Source: Lunatimonas sp.
Lineage (GTDB): Bacteria > Bacteroidota > Bacteroidia > Cytophagales > Cyclobacteriaceae
Assembly: GCF_020832325.1 (NCBI RefSeq)
Contig: NZ_JAFIEU010000031.1
Coordinates: 1-64,000 of the forward strand
Length of the DNA stretch: 64,000 bases
Reading direction: 5' to 3'
Shown in pieces: positions 9,016-18,379 of the stretch (its first letter is position 1; every line of letters starts with the position of its first letter). Below the pieces are notes generated by a model. It had not been told where the DNA came from, made no database searches, and saw nothing but the letters and a program-made list of their open reading frames with translations. Both the position numbers and the translations under genes were made by a program.

Positions 9016-9654
9016 CTACTCGGCCTCAAGCCTACATTTTTCTAGGGTTTCCACAAACAGCTCCTTAGGTTGAGCACCTGAAATGGCATATTGCCTATTG
9101 AACACAAAGAAAGGAACCCCGCGAACACCCAACTCTTGGGATTCGCGGATGTCGTTGTGAATGGACTCGGTAAAGGCTTGTTCCGAGAGGCAGGCCGCGG
9201 CGTTTTCGTTGGGAATGCCCACCTCCTCTGCTAGCCGGATTAGCGTGACATGATCGGCGATGTTGGCCCCTTCGGTAAAGTAGGCCCGAAACAGCCGCTC
9301 TTCCATTTCGTTGCCCAGATTGTGCCTTTTAGCCAGTTGGATGATGCGGTGTGCATCCATGGCATTGGCCACCTTGGTATCCTCCATTCGGTAGTCAAGT
9401 CCTTCCGCAGCAGCAATTCCGGCTACCTGTTCGGTCATTTGGATAACCTGTTCCATGGACCATCCTTTGATCTCGGCGAGGTAGTCCAGACTGTTTTTTG
9501 AAGGGTCAGTTTTCATCTCTGGGTTCAGCAAAAAGCTTTTCCAGGTTATTTCTACCTCGTTCTGCAAGCCTACATCCTTCAATGCGGACTCAAGGCGCCG
9601 CTTTCCAATATAACAGAATGGACACATCACGTCCGACCAGATTTCAATCTGCAT
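9016..9654 (-). CDS. DsbA-family (FrnE-like) thioredoxin-fold oxidoreductase
   Basis: A 212-residue protein with the active-site CXXC near the N-terminus (CPFCYIGKRR, Cys11 and Cys14) and the helical insert and C-terminal GVRGVPFFVFN segment typical of FrnE/DsbA-like proteins, including the cis-Pro loop (GVP). There is no signal peptide, so a cytoplasmic thiol oxidoreductase or isomerase is likely. It lies 32 bp downstream of a lipoprotein gene on the same strand. The physiological substrate is unknown. Confidence 0.9.
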   Translation of the reverse strand: MQIEIWSDVMCPFCYIGKRRLESALKDVGLQNEVEITWKSFLLNPEMKTDPSKNSLDYLAEIKGWSMEQVIQMTEQVAGIAAAEGLDYRMEDTKVANAMDAHRIIQLAKRHNLGNEMEERLFRAYFTEGANIADHVTLIRLAEEVGIPNENAAACLSEQAFTESIHNDIRESQELGVRGVPFFVFNRQYAISGAQPKELFVETLEKCRLEAE

Positions 9655-9686
9655 AGGTTTTTGGTTGATTTGAGAAAGTAAGATGA

Positions 9687-10148
9687 TTATTTTTTGATGC
9701 GAAAAACATCGCTTCTCAGCACGGTATGATCCCCGGTAAATTGAACGTTCGGATTGTTTTCGGCCGTCACGATGATCTGCGTAGGTTTTTCCGGTACGGT
9801 ACCTAAAAAGCTTGCTTTTCCCGTGTTTGCGAGCATACCGCGACGGTTTTTCAACTCACCGATATTCCGCACACCTTGGGTTTCGGTGTTGACCCATACC
9901 ACGTAGTTTCGTTTGGGCGGGGAAAGGCGCTCTGGAAGGGCCAGATTGTTTACGTCCAGTTTGACTCGGTATGCCCCTTCTTTGGTTTTCTTAATGTCGG
10001 CTTTGGGTTCTGCCGCGGGGACCACAGCGGAAACCGGGAAGTAGATTTTCGGACCGCAACTGCTTGCTAGAAAGCCTACAGCCACGGCTAACAGACAGGA
10101 GAAAGTCAGCTGTCGAAAAAGAGAAGTTTGGTTCATCATTGCATTCAT
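9687..10148 (-). CDS. Small hypothetical lipoprotein
   Basis: A 153-residue protein with an N-terminal hydrophobic stretch and a lipobox (LASSC), so export and lipidation are expected. The mature part is basic and beta-rich (VKLDVNNLALPERL, NYVVWVNTE, IIVTAENNPNV), resembling a small immunoglobulin-like or anti-sigma-type sandwich. I do not recognise the family. In-frame ATGs at 10139 and 10136 could also be the start. It is likely cotranscribed with the downstream DsbA-like gene (32 bp gap). Confidence 0.7.
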   Translation of the reverse strand: MNAMMNQTSLFRQLTFSCLLAVAVGFLASSCGPKIYFPVSAVVPAAEPKADIKKTKEGAYRVKLDVNNLALPERLSPPKRNYVVWVNTETQGVRNIGELKNRRGMLANTGKASFLGTVPEKPTQIIVTAENNPNVQFTGDHTVLRSDVFRIKK

Positions 10149-10304
10149 TTAGGTAAAAATCTTTGAAGTATTATCATAAGGAATGGATCGAAAGTCTATT
10201 CCATACTGGACGTATAACACAAATATGAGTAGATAAGTTTTGGGTAGTTTGCCTTGGTGCGTAAATTGCCATGGTGAAAACCTTCCCAAAATGACCCAGC
10301 TGAA

Positions 10305-11693
10305 ATGCGCTATTTCCATACCTTCCCACTTGTATTTTTTCTTATGATCGCCTGTGACAATCCTACCGGCTTTTGGCCAGAGCGTCAGTTGACGCATGCC
10401 GAACAAAACCATGAACTAGACCATAATGAGAATTTCTCTCCCGACGACGCGTGGATTGTATACGATACCCGACCTGATCCGGCAGGAATACAGCAAAACG
10501 CGAAGATAGAGAAAGTCCATGTGCAGACTGGAGAAACGCAAGCCCTTTACACGGTCACCAATCCGGGTCCCTATGGTCCGGGAGTAGGCGCGGTCAGCTA
10601 TCACCCCTTCTTAAACCAAGTAGTATTTATTCACGGTCCAGATAGTGCCGATCAGGATAGGCCGTACGCAGGCCACTGGCGCACCGGGCTGATCATCGAC
10701 GAAAGCCGGCCAGGAGAGCGGATATGGATGGACTCCAGAGATGTTGTGCCTCCTTATACCCCAGGTGCACTGCGCGGAGGTACCCACCGGCATCAATGGA
10801 GCGTAGATGGGGAGTGGATTGGGTTTACCTATAACGACGCCGTGATGGTGGCTTTGGAAAGGGCATCAGGCAAAAAGTGTGACCTGCGAACCGTAGGGGT
10901 ATCCAAGCGGTTGGGGCCGCCTGTTACTGTTCGATCGGATTCGACGGGAAAACAGATCCAAGGAGCGTGGTTTTCGGTATTGCTCGTTCCGGTAGTGCCA
11001 AACCCCAAACCGGGTACGGATGAAATCAGCAAGGCCTACGAAGATTGGTGGGTGGGCACTTCGGGATATCGCAAGCCAAATGGCACCCTGCAGCGGGCAA
11101 GGGCTTTTATGGGGGATTTGATCACCCAAGAGGGCGAGCACATTACAGAGGTGTTTATCGTAGATGTCCCGGACAGTATTCACCTTGCGGGGGAATTGGG
11201 CCCTTTGGAAGGGACAGAAACACAATTGCCGGCGCCTCCAAGGGGTGCGGTGGTAAGAAGGCTAACGCGGACAGAGGGGCGAAGGTATCCGGGTATATCT
11301 ACGGAGCCCCGCCATTGGCTTAGCTCCTCGGCAGATGGTGGTTTTATCAGTTACTTAGCCAAAGACGACGATGGTGTGGTTCAGGTTTTTTTGGTTTCAC
11401 CGTTGGGTGATGAGCCCGTGCAGGCTACCAACCACAAGACGTCCGTTCAGAGTATGGTGCGGTGGCATCCCCGAGAAAGGGTGTTTTCTTACGTGTGTGA
11501 CAACAGCTTATTCTTGGCAAGTATATCGCTAGATGGCAATGTGTCGGAGCCGGTGCGTATCACGGAGCGATCGGAAGAAGCTCCCTTTGCGCATTGTTGG
11601 TCCCGCAATGGGGAGCATATTGCATTTAACCGGTACGTGCCATCGGGGCAGGGTTCGTTTATTCAAGTGTTTTTGGTTGCGCAACCTCATTAA
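10305..11693 (+). CDS. DUF3748 (YidR-like) lipoprotein with WD40/TolB-type beta-propeller
   Basis: A 462-residue protein with a lipobox (FLMIAC). The segments RQLTHAEQNHELDHN, SPDDAWIVYDTRPDPAGI and GTHRHQWSVDGEWIGFTYND resemble E. coli YidR (DUF3748) and TolB-like propeller blades. No catalytic residues are evident, and the function of YidR-type proteins is unknown. It is transcribed alone, divergent from the lipoprotein/DsbA-like pair. Confidence 0.75.
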   Translation: MRYFHTFPLVFFLMIACDNPTGFWPERQLTHAEQNHELDHNENFSPDDAWIVYDTRPDPAGIQQNAKIEKVHVQTGETQALYTVTNPGPYGPGVGAVSYHPFLNQVVFIHGPDSADQDRPYAGHWRTGLIIDESRPGERIWMDSRDVVPPYTPGALRGGTHRHQWSVDGEWIGFTYNDAVMVALERASGKKCDLRTVGVSKRLGPPVTVRSDSTGKQIQGAWFSVLLVPVVPNPKPGTDEISKAYEDWWVGTSGYRKPNGTLQRARAFMGDLITQEGEHITEVFIVDVPDSIHLAGELGPLEGTETQLPAPPRGAVVRRLTRTEGRRYPGISTEPRHWLSSSADGGFISYLAKDDDGVVQVFLVSPLGDEPVQATNHKTSVQSMVRWHPRERVFSYVCDNSLFLASISLDGNVSEPVRITERSEEAPFAHCWSRNGEHIAFNRYVPSGQGSFIQVFLVAQPH

Positions 11694-11953
11694 TTGTTTT
11701 TTGTGCAAGGTGCACATGGGGAAAGCAGAGCCGATTTAAAGATTTTTTTACTGGAGAAGTTGGTTTTCAACGACTCGGCCTAGTGCATCATGATCAGGTT
11801 GAAACACTTGAGGGGTTGGGTAGGTGCTTGCTTTTTGTACCCGGTTTCTTCCGTAAAGTAGTCGTTTTTGTGCAAGAATTTGTCGGAAATGTTCAGGTGT
11901 TTCCCTTGCCTAAAGTGATAGCTTTAACAAATAATAAATCCACCTGACCATTT

Positions 11954-14900
11954 ATGAAAACTTATCTGAGAAGAGTACCCATCCAAAAATTGTGGCATTT
12001 GGCGATGCTGGCAATGATTTTATCCGTGCCCATCGGTATGTCCCACGCGGCTGACCGGGCAGACGCGGATATCGTGATCCGTGGCGTTGTAAAGGACGTA
12101 GGAGGTGTCCCGCTACCGGGAGTGATTGTAGTCGCCTTAGGGACCAATATCGGCACGGTGACCGACGGCGACGGATCCTATGCGATTACGGTACCAGACA
12201 ATGCAACCCTTTCCTTTTCCTTCATTGGATTTAAATCGCAGGCAGTTGTAGTAGGCAATCGTAGCGTAATTGATGTCGTCTTGGAGGAAGACCTCGCAAG
12301 CCTCGATGAAGTAGTTGTTGTAGGCTACGGTACCCAGAAAAAGGCAAACCTGACGGGTTCCGTAGCTACCTTGGCAGCTGACGAGATAATAAAAAGACCC
12401 GGAACAAATGTAGCCAACCTGCTACAGGGAAAAGTCGCTGGGCTTCAGGTATCTTCTCACTCCGGCAAGCCCGGTACAGAAAACAACACATTGCGGATTC
12501 GTGGGATTGGTACCTTTAGTGCTGCCGGCAGTGACCCCTTGGTACTGATAAATGGTATCGCAGGTGACATGACCAATTTGGATCCCAATGACATTGAGAG
12601 TATTTCAGTACTCAAGGATGCTGCTTCCAGTGCGATTTACGGCGCCAGGGCGGCAAATGGTGTGATCTTGATCACGACCAAAAAGGGAAGAGTAGGAGAT
12701 TTGTACGTAGATATTCATAGCAACGTACAAGTACAGCAGGCTACGCGACTTCCTAGGCTACTGAGTAATTCAGCGGACTACATGATGTACTGGAATCAGG
12801 GAAGAGAGCGCTCAGGTCAGACACCCTACTTTACCCAACAGGAGATTGACGCCTTTCGAAACAATCCGAATGACCCGGTAAATTATCCAAATTTCGATTG
12901 GATTGATCATTCCTTTCGGACCGCTGTCACCCATAACCAGTCTATCAATATCGGTGGAGGTAATGAGAAAACAACGTTTAACGTATCCTTGGGCTACTTT
13001 GACCAGCCTGGTATTACCAGTTTGTACGAGTTCAAAAAGCTGAACTCCCGGGTAGTAATTGAATCCACACTAAAGGATTGGATAAAAATCGGTGGCGACA
13101 TTCAATTTGTGCAGAAGGATATTCAACGCAGTAATTGGGACAATGGGGACGTTGATTACCAGATTTTGGCCATCTACGGTGCAGGTCCCAATTATACTCC
13201 AACCATGACATTGCCCAACGGAGCTACCGGTTACGTGGCCAGATACAGCTCGGCCATTGGGGAGTGGACCGTTAGAAATCCAGATGCCCAAGATGCAAGT
13301 GGTGTGCAAACCGATATTCAATACAACGTGCTACCACAGTTCTATACAGAGATCAAGCCCCACAAGAACCTGACGTGGTTTTCAAAAGGCGCGATATCCT
13401 ACGACACCCGGGCATATAAAAACCACGAAATCCCTGTGGATAATTACTTTTTTAAAGATGGCTCTTACGCCCACAACAACTCTACTTGGCAGTTAGGGGT
13501 GAGGGAAAACTGGAGTACGCAGATGCTGACTACGTTTTACTCGACCCTGAACTACCACAAGCTGTTTAACAACGAGCATGATTTAAATATTTTGGCGGGA
13601 TACAATCAAGAGTATTTTTTGAGCCGCGCACTAGGTGGATCCAAGGTTTTTTTCCCGACCGATGAACTCAAGGAGCTTGATGCAGGTGCACCTCTCAATC
13701 AGAGTACTAGCGGAAGCTCGGGAGAGTGGGCAATTCAATCCCTTTTTTCCAGGGCCATGTATAACTTCCGGGGCAAGTACCTCTTCGAAGCAAACTTACG
13801 GTACGATGGAACCTCGCGGATTTCTGCAGATACCAGATGGGGCGTATTTCCTTCCTTATCGGGTGGTTGGAGAGTGTCGCAGGAGTCTTTTCTACAGCAA
13901 AGCACCTGGATGGACGATCTGAAGCTACGAGCATCCTGGGGACAGCTTGGAAATCAAAATGTAGGTCTCTATCCCTATCAGGAAGTATTGGCCACCACCT
14001 CGTATCCCTTTGCGACTGCCGTCCCGGGTGCCGTAATGAACCGTATGGTTGATCCCACTTTGCGGTGGGAAACCACTACCATGACCGATATAGGTTTTGA
14101 CCTCAGTATTAAGGAGGGTCGTCTGAATGTTACCTTTGACTGGTTTGATAAAGTGACGGACGATATTCTGTATAATATCCCCATTCCTGCCAGCGTGGGC
14201 CTTGCCTCGCCAACTGTCAACTACGGTAAAATGAGGAACCGGGGCATAGACTTGGAGGTGGGGTCAAGAGGGAGCGTAGGAGAGCTGAATTACAATTTCA
14301 GTTTGAATTTCTCCACCTACAGAAATGAGGTCCTACGTATCCTGGCACCCATCTATGGCAATTACACCGTTCAGGAGGGGCTGCCGTTTAATTCCCACTT
14401 TATGGTGGAGTGGACCGGTATATTCCAAAATGAACAGGAAATCGCCGAGGGTCCCTTACATCCTTTCAACCCAAAACCTGGTGATTTGAAATTTAAAGAT
14501 CAGAACGGAGACGGGGTGATCAATGCCGCCGACCGAGTCGTGATGCCGGGTGCATATCCGGACTTTATCTACGGAAGTACGATCAACCTTTCCTGGCGAA
14601 ATTTTGATCTAAATGCATTCTTCCAGGGGGTAGAGGGCGTTGCGCAAAGCACACAGGGATTATCTTGGGGCTTGGTGCCTTATATTCAAGGATCTCCCCC
14701 GCCGGTAGATTTTATCAATAACATGTGGACCGGTGAGGGATCAACCAACAGTCACCCGGCAATGTATATTTCCGGCTACGGTCCGGTTACAGGTACACGA
14801 AACTCCTACTGGCTGTTAGATGCCTCCTACCTACGGCTGAAAAACCTCATGATTGGATACAATGTGCCTAGGGTGCTGGCTAACAAAGTGGGTCTACAAA

Positions 14901-15043
14901 ACGCCAGGTTCTATGTTTCGGGGGATAATTTACTGACGTTCACTAACTGGCCGGGATCGGATCCGGAGCGGGCTGCCACCAACTGGTTTCAAGCCTATCC
15001 TCAGATTACCTCCTACACGCTAGGCTTAAAAGTTCGTCTCTAG
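11954..15043 (+). CDS. SusC/RagA-family TonB-linked outer membrane transporter
   Basis: A 1029-residue protein with a signal peptide, a carboxypeptidase-regulatory-like domain (about residues 40-125), the SusC hallmark before the plug (VVVGYGTQKKANLTGSVA), and a plug domain with LRIRGIGTFS and ISVLKDAASSAIYGARAANG. A 22-strand-type barrel completes it. It imports oligomeric nutrients together with the SusD lipoprotein encoded 34 bp downstream. There is no N-terminal STN domain, so direct anti-sigma signalling is not expected. The substrate is unknown; no glycosidase or peptidase gene is adjacent. Confidence 0.95.
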   Translation: MKTYLRRVPIQKLWHLAMLAMILSVPIGMSHAADRADADIVIRGVVKDVGGVPLPGVIVVALGTNIGTVTDGDGSYAITVPDNATLSFSFIGFKSQAVVVGNRSVIDVVLEEDLASLDEVVVVGYGTQKKANLTGSVATLAADEIIKRPGTNVANLLQGKVAGLQVSSHSGKPGTENNTLRIRGIGTFSAAGSDPLVLINGIAGDMTNLDPNDIESISVLKDAASSAIYGARAANGVILITTKKGRVGDLYVDIHSNVQVQQATRLPRLLSNSADYMMYWNQGRERSGQTPYFTQQEIDAFRNNPNDPVNYPNFDWIDHSFRTAVTHNQSINIGGGNEKTTFNVSLGYFDQPGITSLYEFKKLNSRVVIESTLKDWIKIGGDIQFVQKDIQRSNWDNGDVDYQILAIYGAGPNYTPTMTLPNGATGYVARYSSAIGEWTVRNPDAQDASGVQTDIQYNVLPQFYTEIKPHKNLTWFSKGAISYDTRAYKNHEIPVDNYFFKDGSYAHNNSTWQLGVRENWSTQMLTTFYSTLNYHKLFNNEHDLNILAGYNQEYFLSRALGGSKVFFPTDELKELDAGAPLNQSTSGSSGEWAIQSLFSRAMYNFRGKYLFEANLRYDGTSRISADTRWGVFPSLSGGWRVSQESFLQQSTWMDDLKLRASWGQLGNQNVGLYPYQEVLATTSYPFATAVPGAVMNRMVDPTLRWETTTMTDIGFDLSIKEGRLNVTFDWFDKVTDDILYNIPIPASVGLASPTVNYGKMRNRGIDLEVGSRGSVGELNYNFSLNFSTYRNEVLRILAPIYGNYTVQEGLPFNSHFMVEWTGIFQNEQEIAEGPLHPFNPKPGDLKFKDQNGDGVINAADRVVMPGAYPDFIYGSTINLSWRNFDLNAFFQGVEGVAQSTQGLSWGLVPYIQGSPPPVDFINNMWTGEGSTNSHPAMYISGYGPVTGTRNSYWLLDASYLRLKNLMIGYNVPRVLANKVGLQNARFYVSGDNLLTFTNWPGSDPERAATNWFQAYPQITSYTLGLKVRL

Positions 15044-15077
15044 CCTAACCTTTCACCTACTATTAAAAGCAGAAAAC

Positions 15078-16613
15078 ATGGATTTTAAGAAATATATCAA
15101 GCTGTCGTTCAGACTGGCATTCCTGATCGTCGTTGCGGTGATCAGCCAATCGTGTGAAGAGTTTCTCGAGAGGAACCCCACCACGCAAATCTCTAGCCCC
15201 ACCTTTTGGAAAAACCAAAAGGATGCCGATTTAGCGCTCGCTGGCGTGTATTCACGGCTTAATGCAAACACCTTCAACTTCGAGGGGGTGTATTCACTGG
15301 ACATCATGGCGGGAGATGCCAATGAAGGAGCCCAAAGCTTGGGCGCTAGTTCTGTGGGCTCTTTTGCACTAGGAAATATCGAAGCAGTTTCTGGTGGTTT
15401 GCTGGCCAATATTTACAATGAGTGCTATCGTGGTATTGGATCTTGCAATTTTTTCTTGGAGAATATCGATCGGGTTGACATGCCTGAAAGTCTACGAACG
15501 GTTTACAAGGCAGAGGTGCAGTTTCTTAGGGCATTGTTTTATTTTAACTTGGTCGATTTCTACGGAGGTGTTCCGCTTTACACCCGACCAGTTAGCATAG
15601 AGGAGGCCTCGGTTCAGCAAAGTACCAAGGAACAGGTGATACAGCAGGTGATTGCAGATTTGGATTTCGCCATTGGCAACCTTCCGAACACCGACTACAG
15701 CAGCAGTGGTCATGCGGTGAAGGGATCGGCATTGGCACTGAAGAGCCGCGTCCTTTTGTTTATGTCGGATTGGACGGGCGCAGCCGCCGCTGCCAAGCAG
15801 GTCATGGACGAAGGGAAATTTAGCATCTTTGATAACTTCAAGACGATGTTCCTTGCCGAAGGGCAAAATAACAATCCAGAGATCATGTTTTCCACCAGAT
15901 ACCTAAATCCAGATAACTCCAGTCAGCAGGATATTCGACTGCTTTGGCATGGTATCTGGAATCCCCGGGCAGAGTTACGGGATGCATTTGAATGTGTGGA
16001 TGGCTTGCCGATCAGCCAGTCTCCGCTTTATGATCCTACCGACTGGAAGAAAAACCGTGATCCCAGACTGTTGGAGACTGTCCGGGCATTTACCGACCCG
16101 GCAGTGAAAGCATCCGGCGAAGTAGTGCCCTTCGCGTGGAACGGCATCTCTCAAACAGGGCTATCGCCAGTCAAAGGTGGGAATGTAGAAACACTTCCTA
16201 TAGACTACTCAACCAGGAGTGAGCAGGATTGGGTGTTGTTGAGGTACGCGGAGGTTCTCTTAAATTACGCAGAGGCCTTAAACGAGGCCCAAGGTCCCGT
16301 TCAGGGAGTGTATGACGCAATCAATGAGGTTCGGGCTAGGCCAGGCGTGAACATGCCACCTCTGCCATCCGGACTTTCACAAGAACAAATGCGTGCGCGC
16401 ATCCGAAACGAGCGACGGGTGGAGTTTGCCTTTGAGGGAATGCGTTACCGAGATATCAGGAGGTGGCGGACAGCCGAGCAGTACATCAATACCTTGGTGG
16501 AACCAGGATCAAATATCCGCAGGGTATTTGATCCTTCGAAGCACTACCTCTTCCCATTTCCCCAATCTGAGATTGATATCAATCCGAACTTGGTACAAAA
16601 TCCCGGCTACTAA
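15078..16613 (+). CDS. SusD/RagB-family nutrient-binding outer membrane lipoprotein
   Basis: A 511-residue protein with a signal peptide and lipobox (VISQSC), the N-terminal family motif FLERNPTTQIS, TPR-like helices, and the C-terminal RagB/SusD signature NERRVEFAFEGMRYRDIRRW. It caps the SusC-type transporter encoded just upstream and delivers ligand to it. A strong bidirectional-looking terminator follows 11 bp after the stop, so susC-susD is a two-gene unit. Confidence 0.95.
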   Translation: MDFKKYIKLSFRLAFLIVVAVISQSCEEFLERNPTTQISSPTFWKNQKDADLALAGVYSRLNANTFNFEGVYSLDIMAGDANEGAQSLGASSVGSFALGNIEAVSGGLLANIYNECYRGIGSCNFFLENIDRVDMPESLRTVYKAEVQFLRALFYFNLVDFYGGVPLYTRPVSIEEASVQQSTKEQVIQQVIADLDFAIGNLPNTDYSSSGHAVKGSALALKSRVLLFMSDWTGAAAAAKQVMDEGKFSIFDNFKTMFLAEGQNNNPEIMFSTRYLNPDNSSQQDIRLLWHGIWNPRAELRDAFECVDGLPISQSPLYDPTDWKKNRDPRLLETVRAFTDPAVKASGEVVPFAWNGISQTGLSPVKGGNVETLPIDYSTRSEQDWVLLRYAEVLLNYAEALNEAQGPVQGVYDAINEVRARPGVNMPPLPSGLSQEQMRARIRNERRVEFAFEGMRYRDIRRWRTAEQYINTLVEPGSNIRRVFDPSKHYLFPFPQSEIDINPNLVQNPGY

Positions 16614-16624
16614 GCCAGTAAAGG

Positions 16625-16658
16625 AAAAGGCTGTTTCAGGAATGAAGCAGCCTTTTTT
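16625..16658 (+). terminator. Terminator between susD and the convergent AraC gene
   Basis: A 12-bp stem (AAAGGCTGTTTC with GAAGCAGCCTTT, one G-U pair) around a 6-nt loop, then a T run. The complementary A-rich side upstream means it can also serve the minus-strand araC-type gene that ends at 16691. Confidence 0.85.
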
Positions 16659-16690
16659 AGTGAATCTATAAATTGCTAAATCAGAATGGA

Positions 16691-17551
16691 TTACCAATGC
16701 ATTTTCCGGAATTCAGAAGGAGTTAATTTGGTGTGCTTTTTGAAAATTCTGGTGAAATAAGAGATATTTTTGATTCCAGCCTCCTCCATAATCTCTGCTT
16801 GAGACAAGTCGGTTGTAAGCAGCAGCGCTTGTGCCTTTTCAATCCGTTTGGCGATGATGTATTCGTTGGGGCACATGCCTAGGATGGACTTAAATGTGCG
16901 CGAAAAATGATCGGTAGAAAGACAGGCCATTGCCGCTAGGTTTTCCACCGAAATCTCCTGGTCTAAATGGGTTCGGATATAGTGTAAAATCGGCTGTAAC
17001 TTGTACCGAAACAACTTGGCTGGAGAGATGGAGTTCTCCACCTGAATAAAATTCGAAAGCAATTGCCCTAGTAACGATGTGGTCTCCAAATGGTGTTTTA
17101 GCGATTCGTAACAGATGGTCTCGTTATTCCAAGGCTTGTTTTGGTATACCTCGGGGTCGTGATGGGGGATTTCCCGATTGGGATTGATTTCGTTCAATCT
17201 TTTAAAAAGGAACTTCATAAAGTCCGTAGCGTTTATCTCCGAGTGGCAGGTCAAGAGATTAAATACATCCAGGCCATCCTTCATCGTAAGTGCAAAATGG
17301 ACGTAAATCATTTGTAGACCCGGGTGAAAAAAATAGGAACAAGTGGTGTAGCTGGGGATTAAGTACATTCGGTCCTCCAGCAGACTGCGTGTTCCTTCGC
17401 TAGTCATCAGCTGACCGGTTCCGGTCAATACCAAATACATGCGCGAAAACGGGCTGGTCACCTTCTGGAAGGATTCGTGGTTTAGGAAGTTGTTTGTGCC
17501 TACATGCTTCAGATTGAACTGCATGGAACTACCAATCTTTTCAGAATACAT
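16691..17551 (-). CDS. AraC-family transcriptional regulator
   Basis: A 286-residue protein with an N-terminal cupin-like sensing region and a C-terminal pair of helix-turn-helix motifs (about residues 180-285), including LAAMACLSTDHFSRTFKS and AGIKNISYFTRIFKKH followed by the conserved P-S-E-F-R. It converges on the susC/susD pair and is the closest regulator candidate for it, although position alone does not prove that. Confidence 0.9.
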   Translation of the reverse strand: MYSEKIGSSMQFNLKHVGTNNFLNHESFQKVTSPFSRMYLVLTGTGQLMTSEGTRSLLEDRMYLIPSYTTCSYFFHPGLQMIYVHFALTMKDGLDVFNLLTCHSEINATDFMKFLFKRLNEINPNREIPHHDPEVYQNKPWNNETICYESLKHHLETTSLLGQLLSNFIQVENSISPAKLFRYKLQPILHYIRTHLDQEISVENLAAMACLSTDHFSRTFKSILGMCPNEYIIAKRIEKAQALLLTTDLSQAEIMEEAGIKNISYFTRIFKKHTKLTPSEFRKMHW

Positions 17552-17910
17552 AATCGATTAGCTTGGTTGAGTAGCAGAATATTTTGCGTAATTATTATTC
17601 TTAAAAATAAACAATAATAGGTATAGGTTATCTACCGATTATGTAATTATAAGATTTAATTTAGCAATAGAAAGTTGAGGCTACGCGAACGCGGTCGGTT
17701 CATCTCTTTCGGGGAATATTTTGAGTAGTATCCGTGCTTTTATGTCCCAACGAAATTGTCGGTCGATTAAAAAATTAAGCTTTTTTGGGTTTCTAGAAGT
17801 GCGCAAATGCCTAAAGCTATCCGTTTGATGCGGTCCAACCGCTACACCCACGGGCTTTGTAATAGGAAAAAAACATGCCACTGTTCGCTTTGGTTGAAAC
17901 GGACGGTCAC
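17552..17910. other. AT-rich intergenic region, no supported gene
   Basis: About 360 bp separate the start of the AraC gene from the 3' end of the cytochrome c gene. The first 100 bp are strongly AT-rich and probably hold the araC promoter, but no clear TTG/TAnnTTTG pair was found. A 66-codon minus-strand frame (17681-17881) has no recognisable domain and I do not support it as a gene. Confidence 0.5.
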
Positions 17911-18375
17911 CTAGTCCCGCAACTCATACCACTCTATATCTTGCAGGGGTACCCTTCGGAAATTAGCTGCTCCTTTTGGGTCTTCGGGTGCATAGTAGGT
18001 GGCCAGGTAATCCAGGATTATTTCCTCCTGCGTACCCAATTCCCACAGGTTTTGGGTTTCCTGCATCCAACGGATCATTTTTTTCCAACCAGCTTTGTCT
18101 GCGCGGTTTTGTGTAATCAGCTGCGCGGAATGGCAGGCAGTACAGTGGGCTATCACCAAATGTAACCCTTCTCCGTCGAGTAGCCCGGTGGTCACATGCA
18201 TTCCGTCCTCGACTCGATCCTCAATCTGATCTAGTGGAATGGGGGCATCTGCTTCGATAAACTCACCCTGCTCAGATACCGATGAGTCAAACAAAAAGTA
18301 TCCGGCAAATACGATAATAAGGATTCCCACTCCGATTAGGATGGGTTGATACCTGGTTTGAAGTCTTCGTCTCAT
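17911..18375 (-). CDS. Membrane-anchored monoheme cytochrome c, partner of the sulfite oxidase-type enzyme
   Basis: A 154-residue protein with one N-terminal membrane helix (GVGILIIVFAGYFLF) and a single heme c site, C78-T-A-C81-H82. The downstream segment GWKKMIRWMQ may supply the axial Met. The gene begins 4 bp after the molybdoenzyme gene upstream on the same strand, so the two are translationally linked. It is inferred to pass electrons from the molybdopterin enzyme to the respiratory chain, as SorB/SoxD-like subunits do. Confidence 0.88.
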   Translation of the reverse strand: MRRRLQTRYQPILIGVGILIIVFAGYFLFDSSVSEQGEFIEADAPIPLDQIEDRVEDGMHVTTGLLDGEGLHLVIAHCTACHSAQLITQNRADKAGWKKMIRWMQETQNLWELGTQEEIILDYLATYYAPEDPKGAANFRRVPLQDIEWYELRD

Positions 18376-18379
18376 TGGG

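Noticed and set aside
17681-17881. 66-codon minus-strand frame between the AraC and cytochrome genes
   Set aside because: No recognisable domain, no start context and AT-rich flanks; not supported as a gene.
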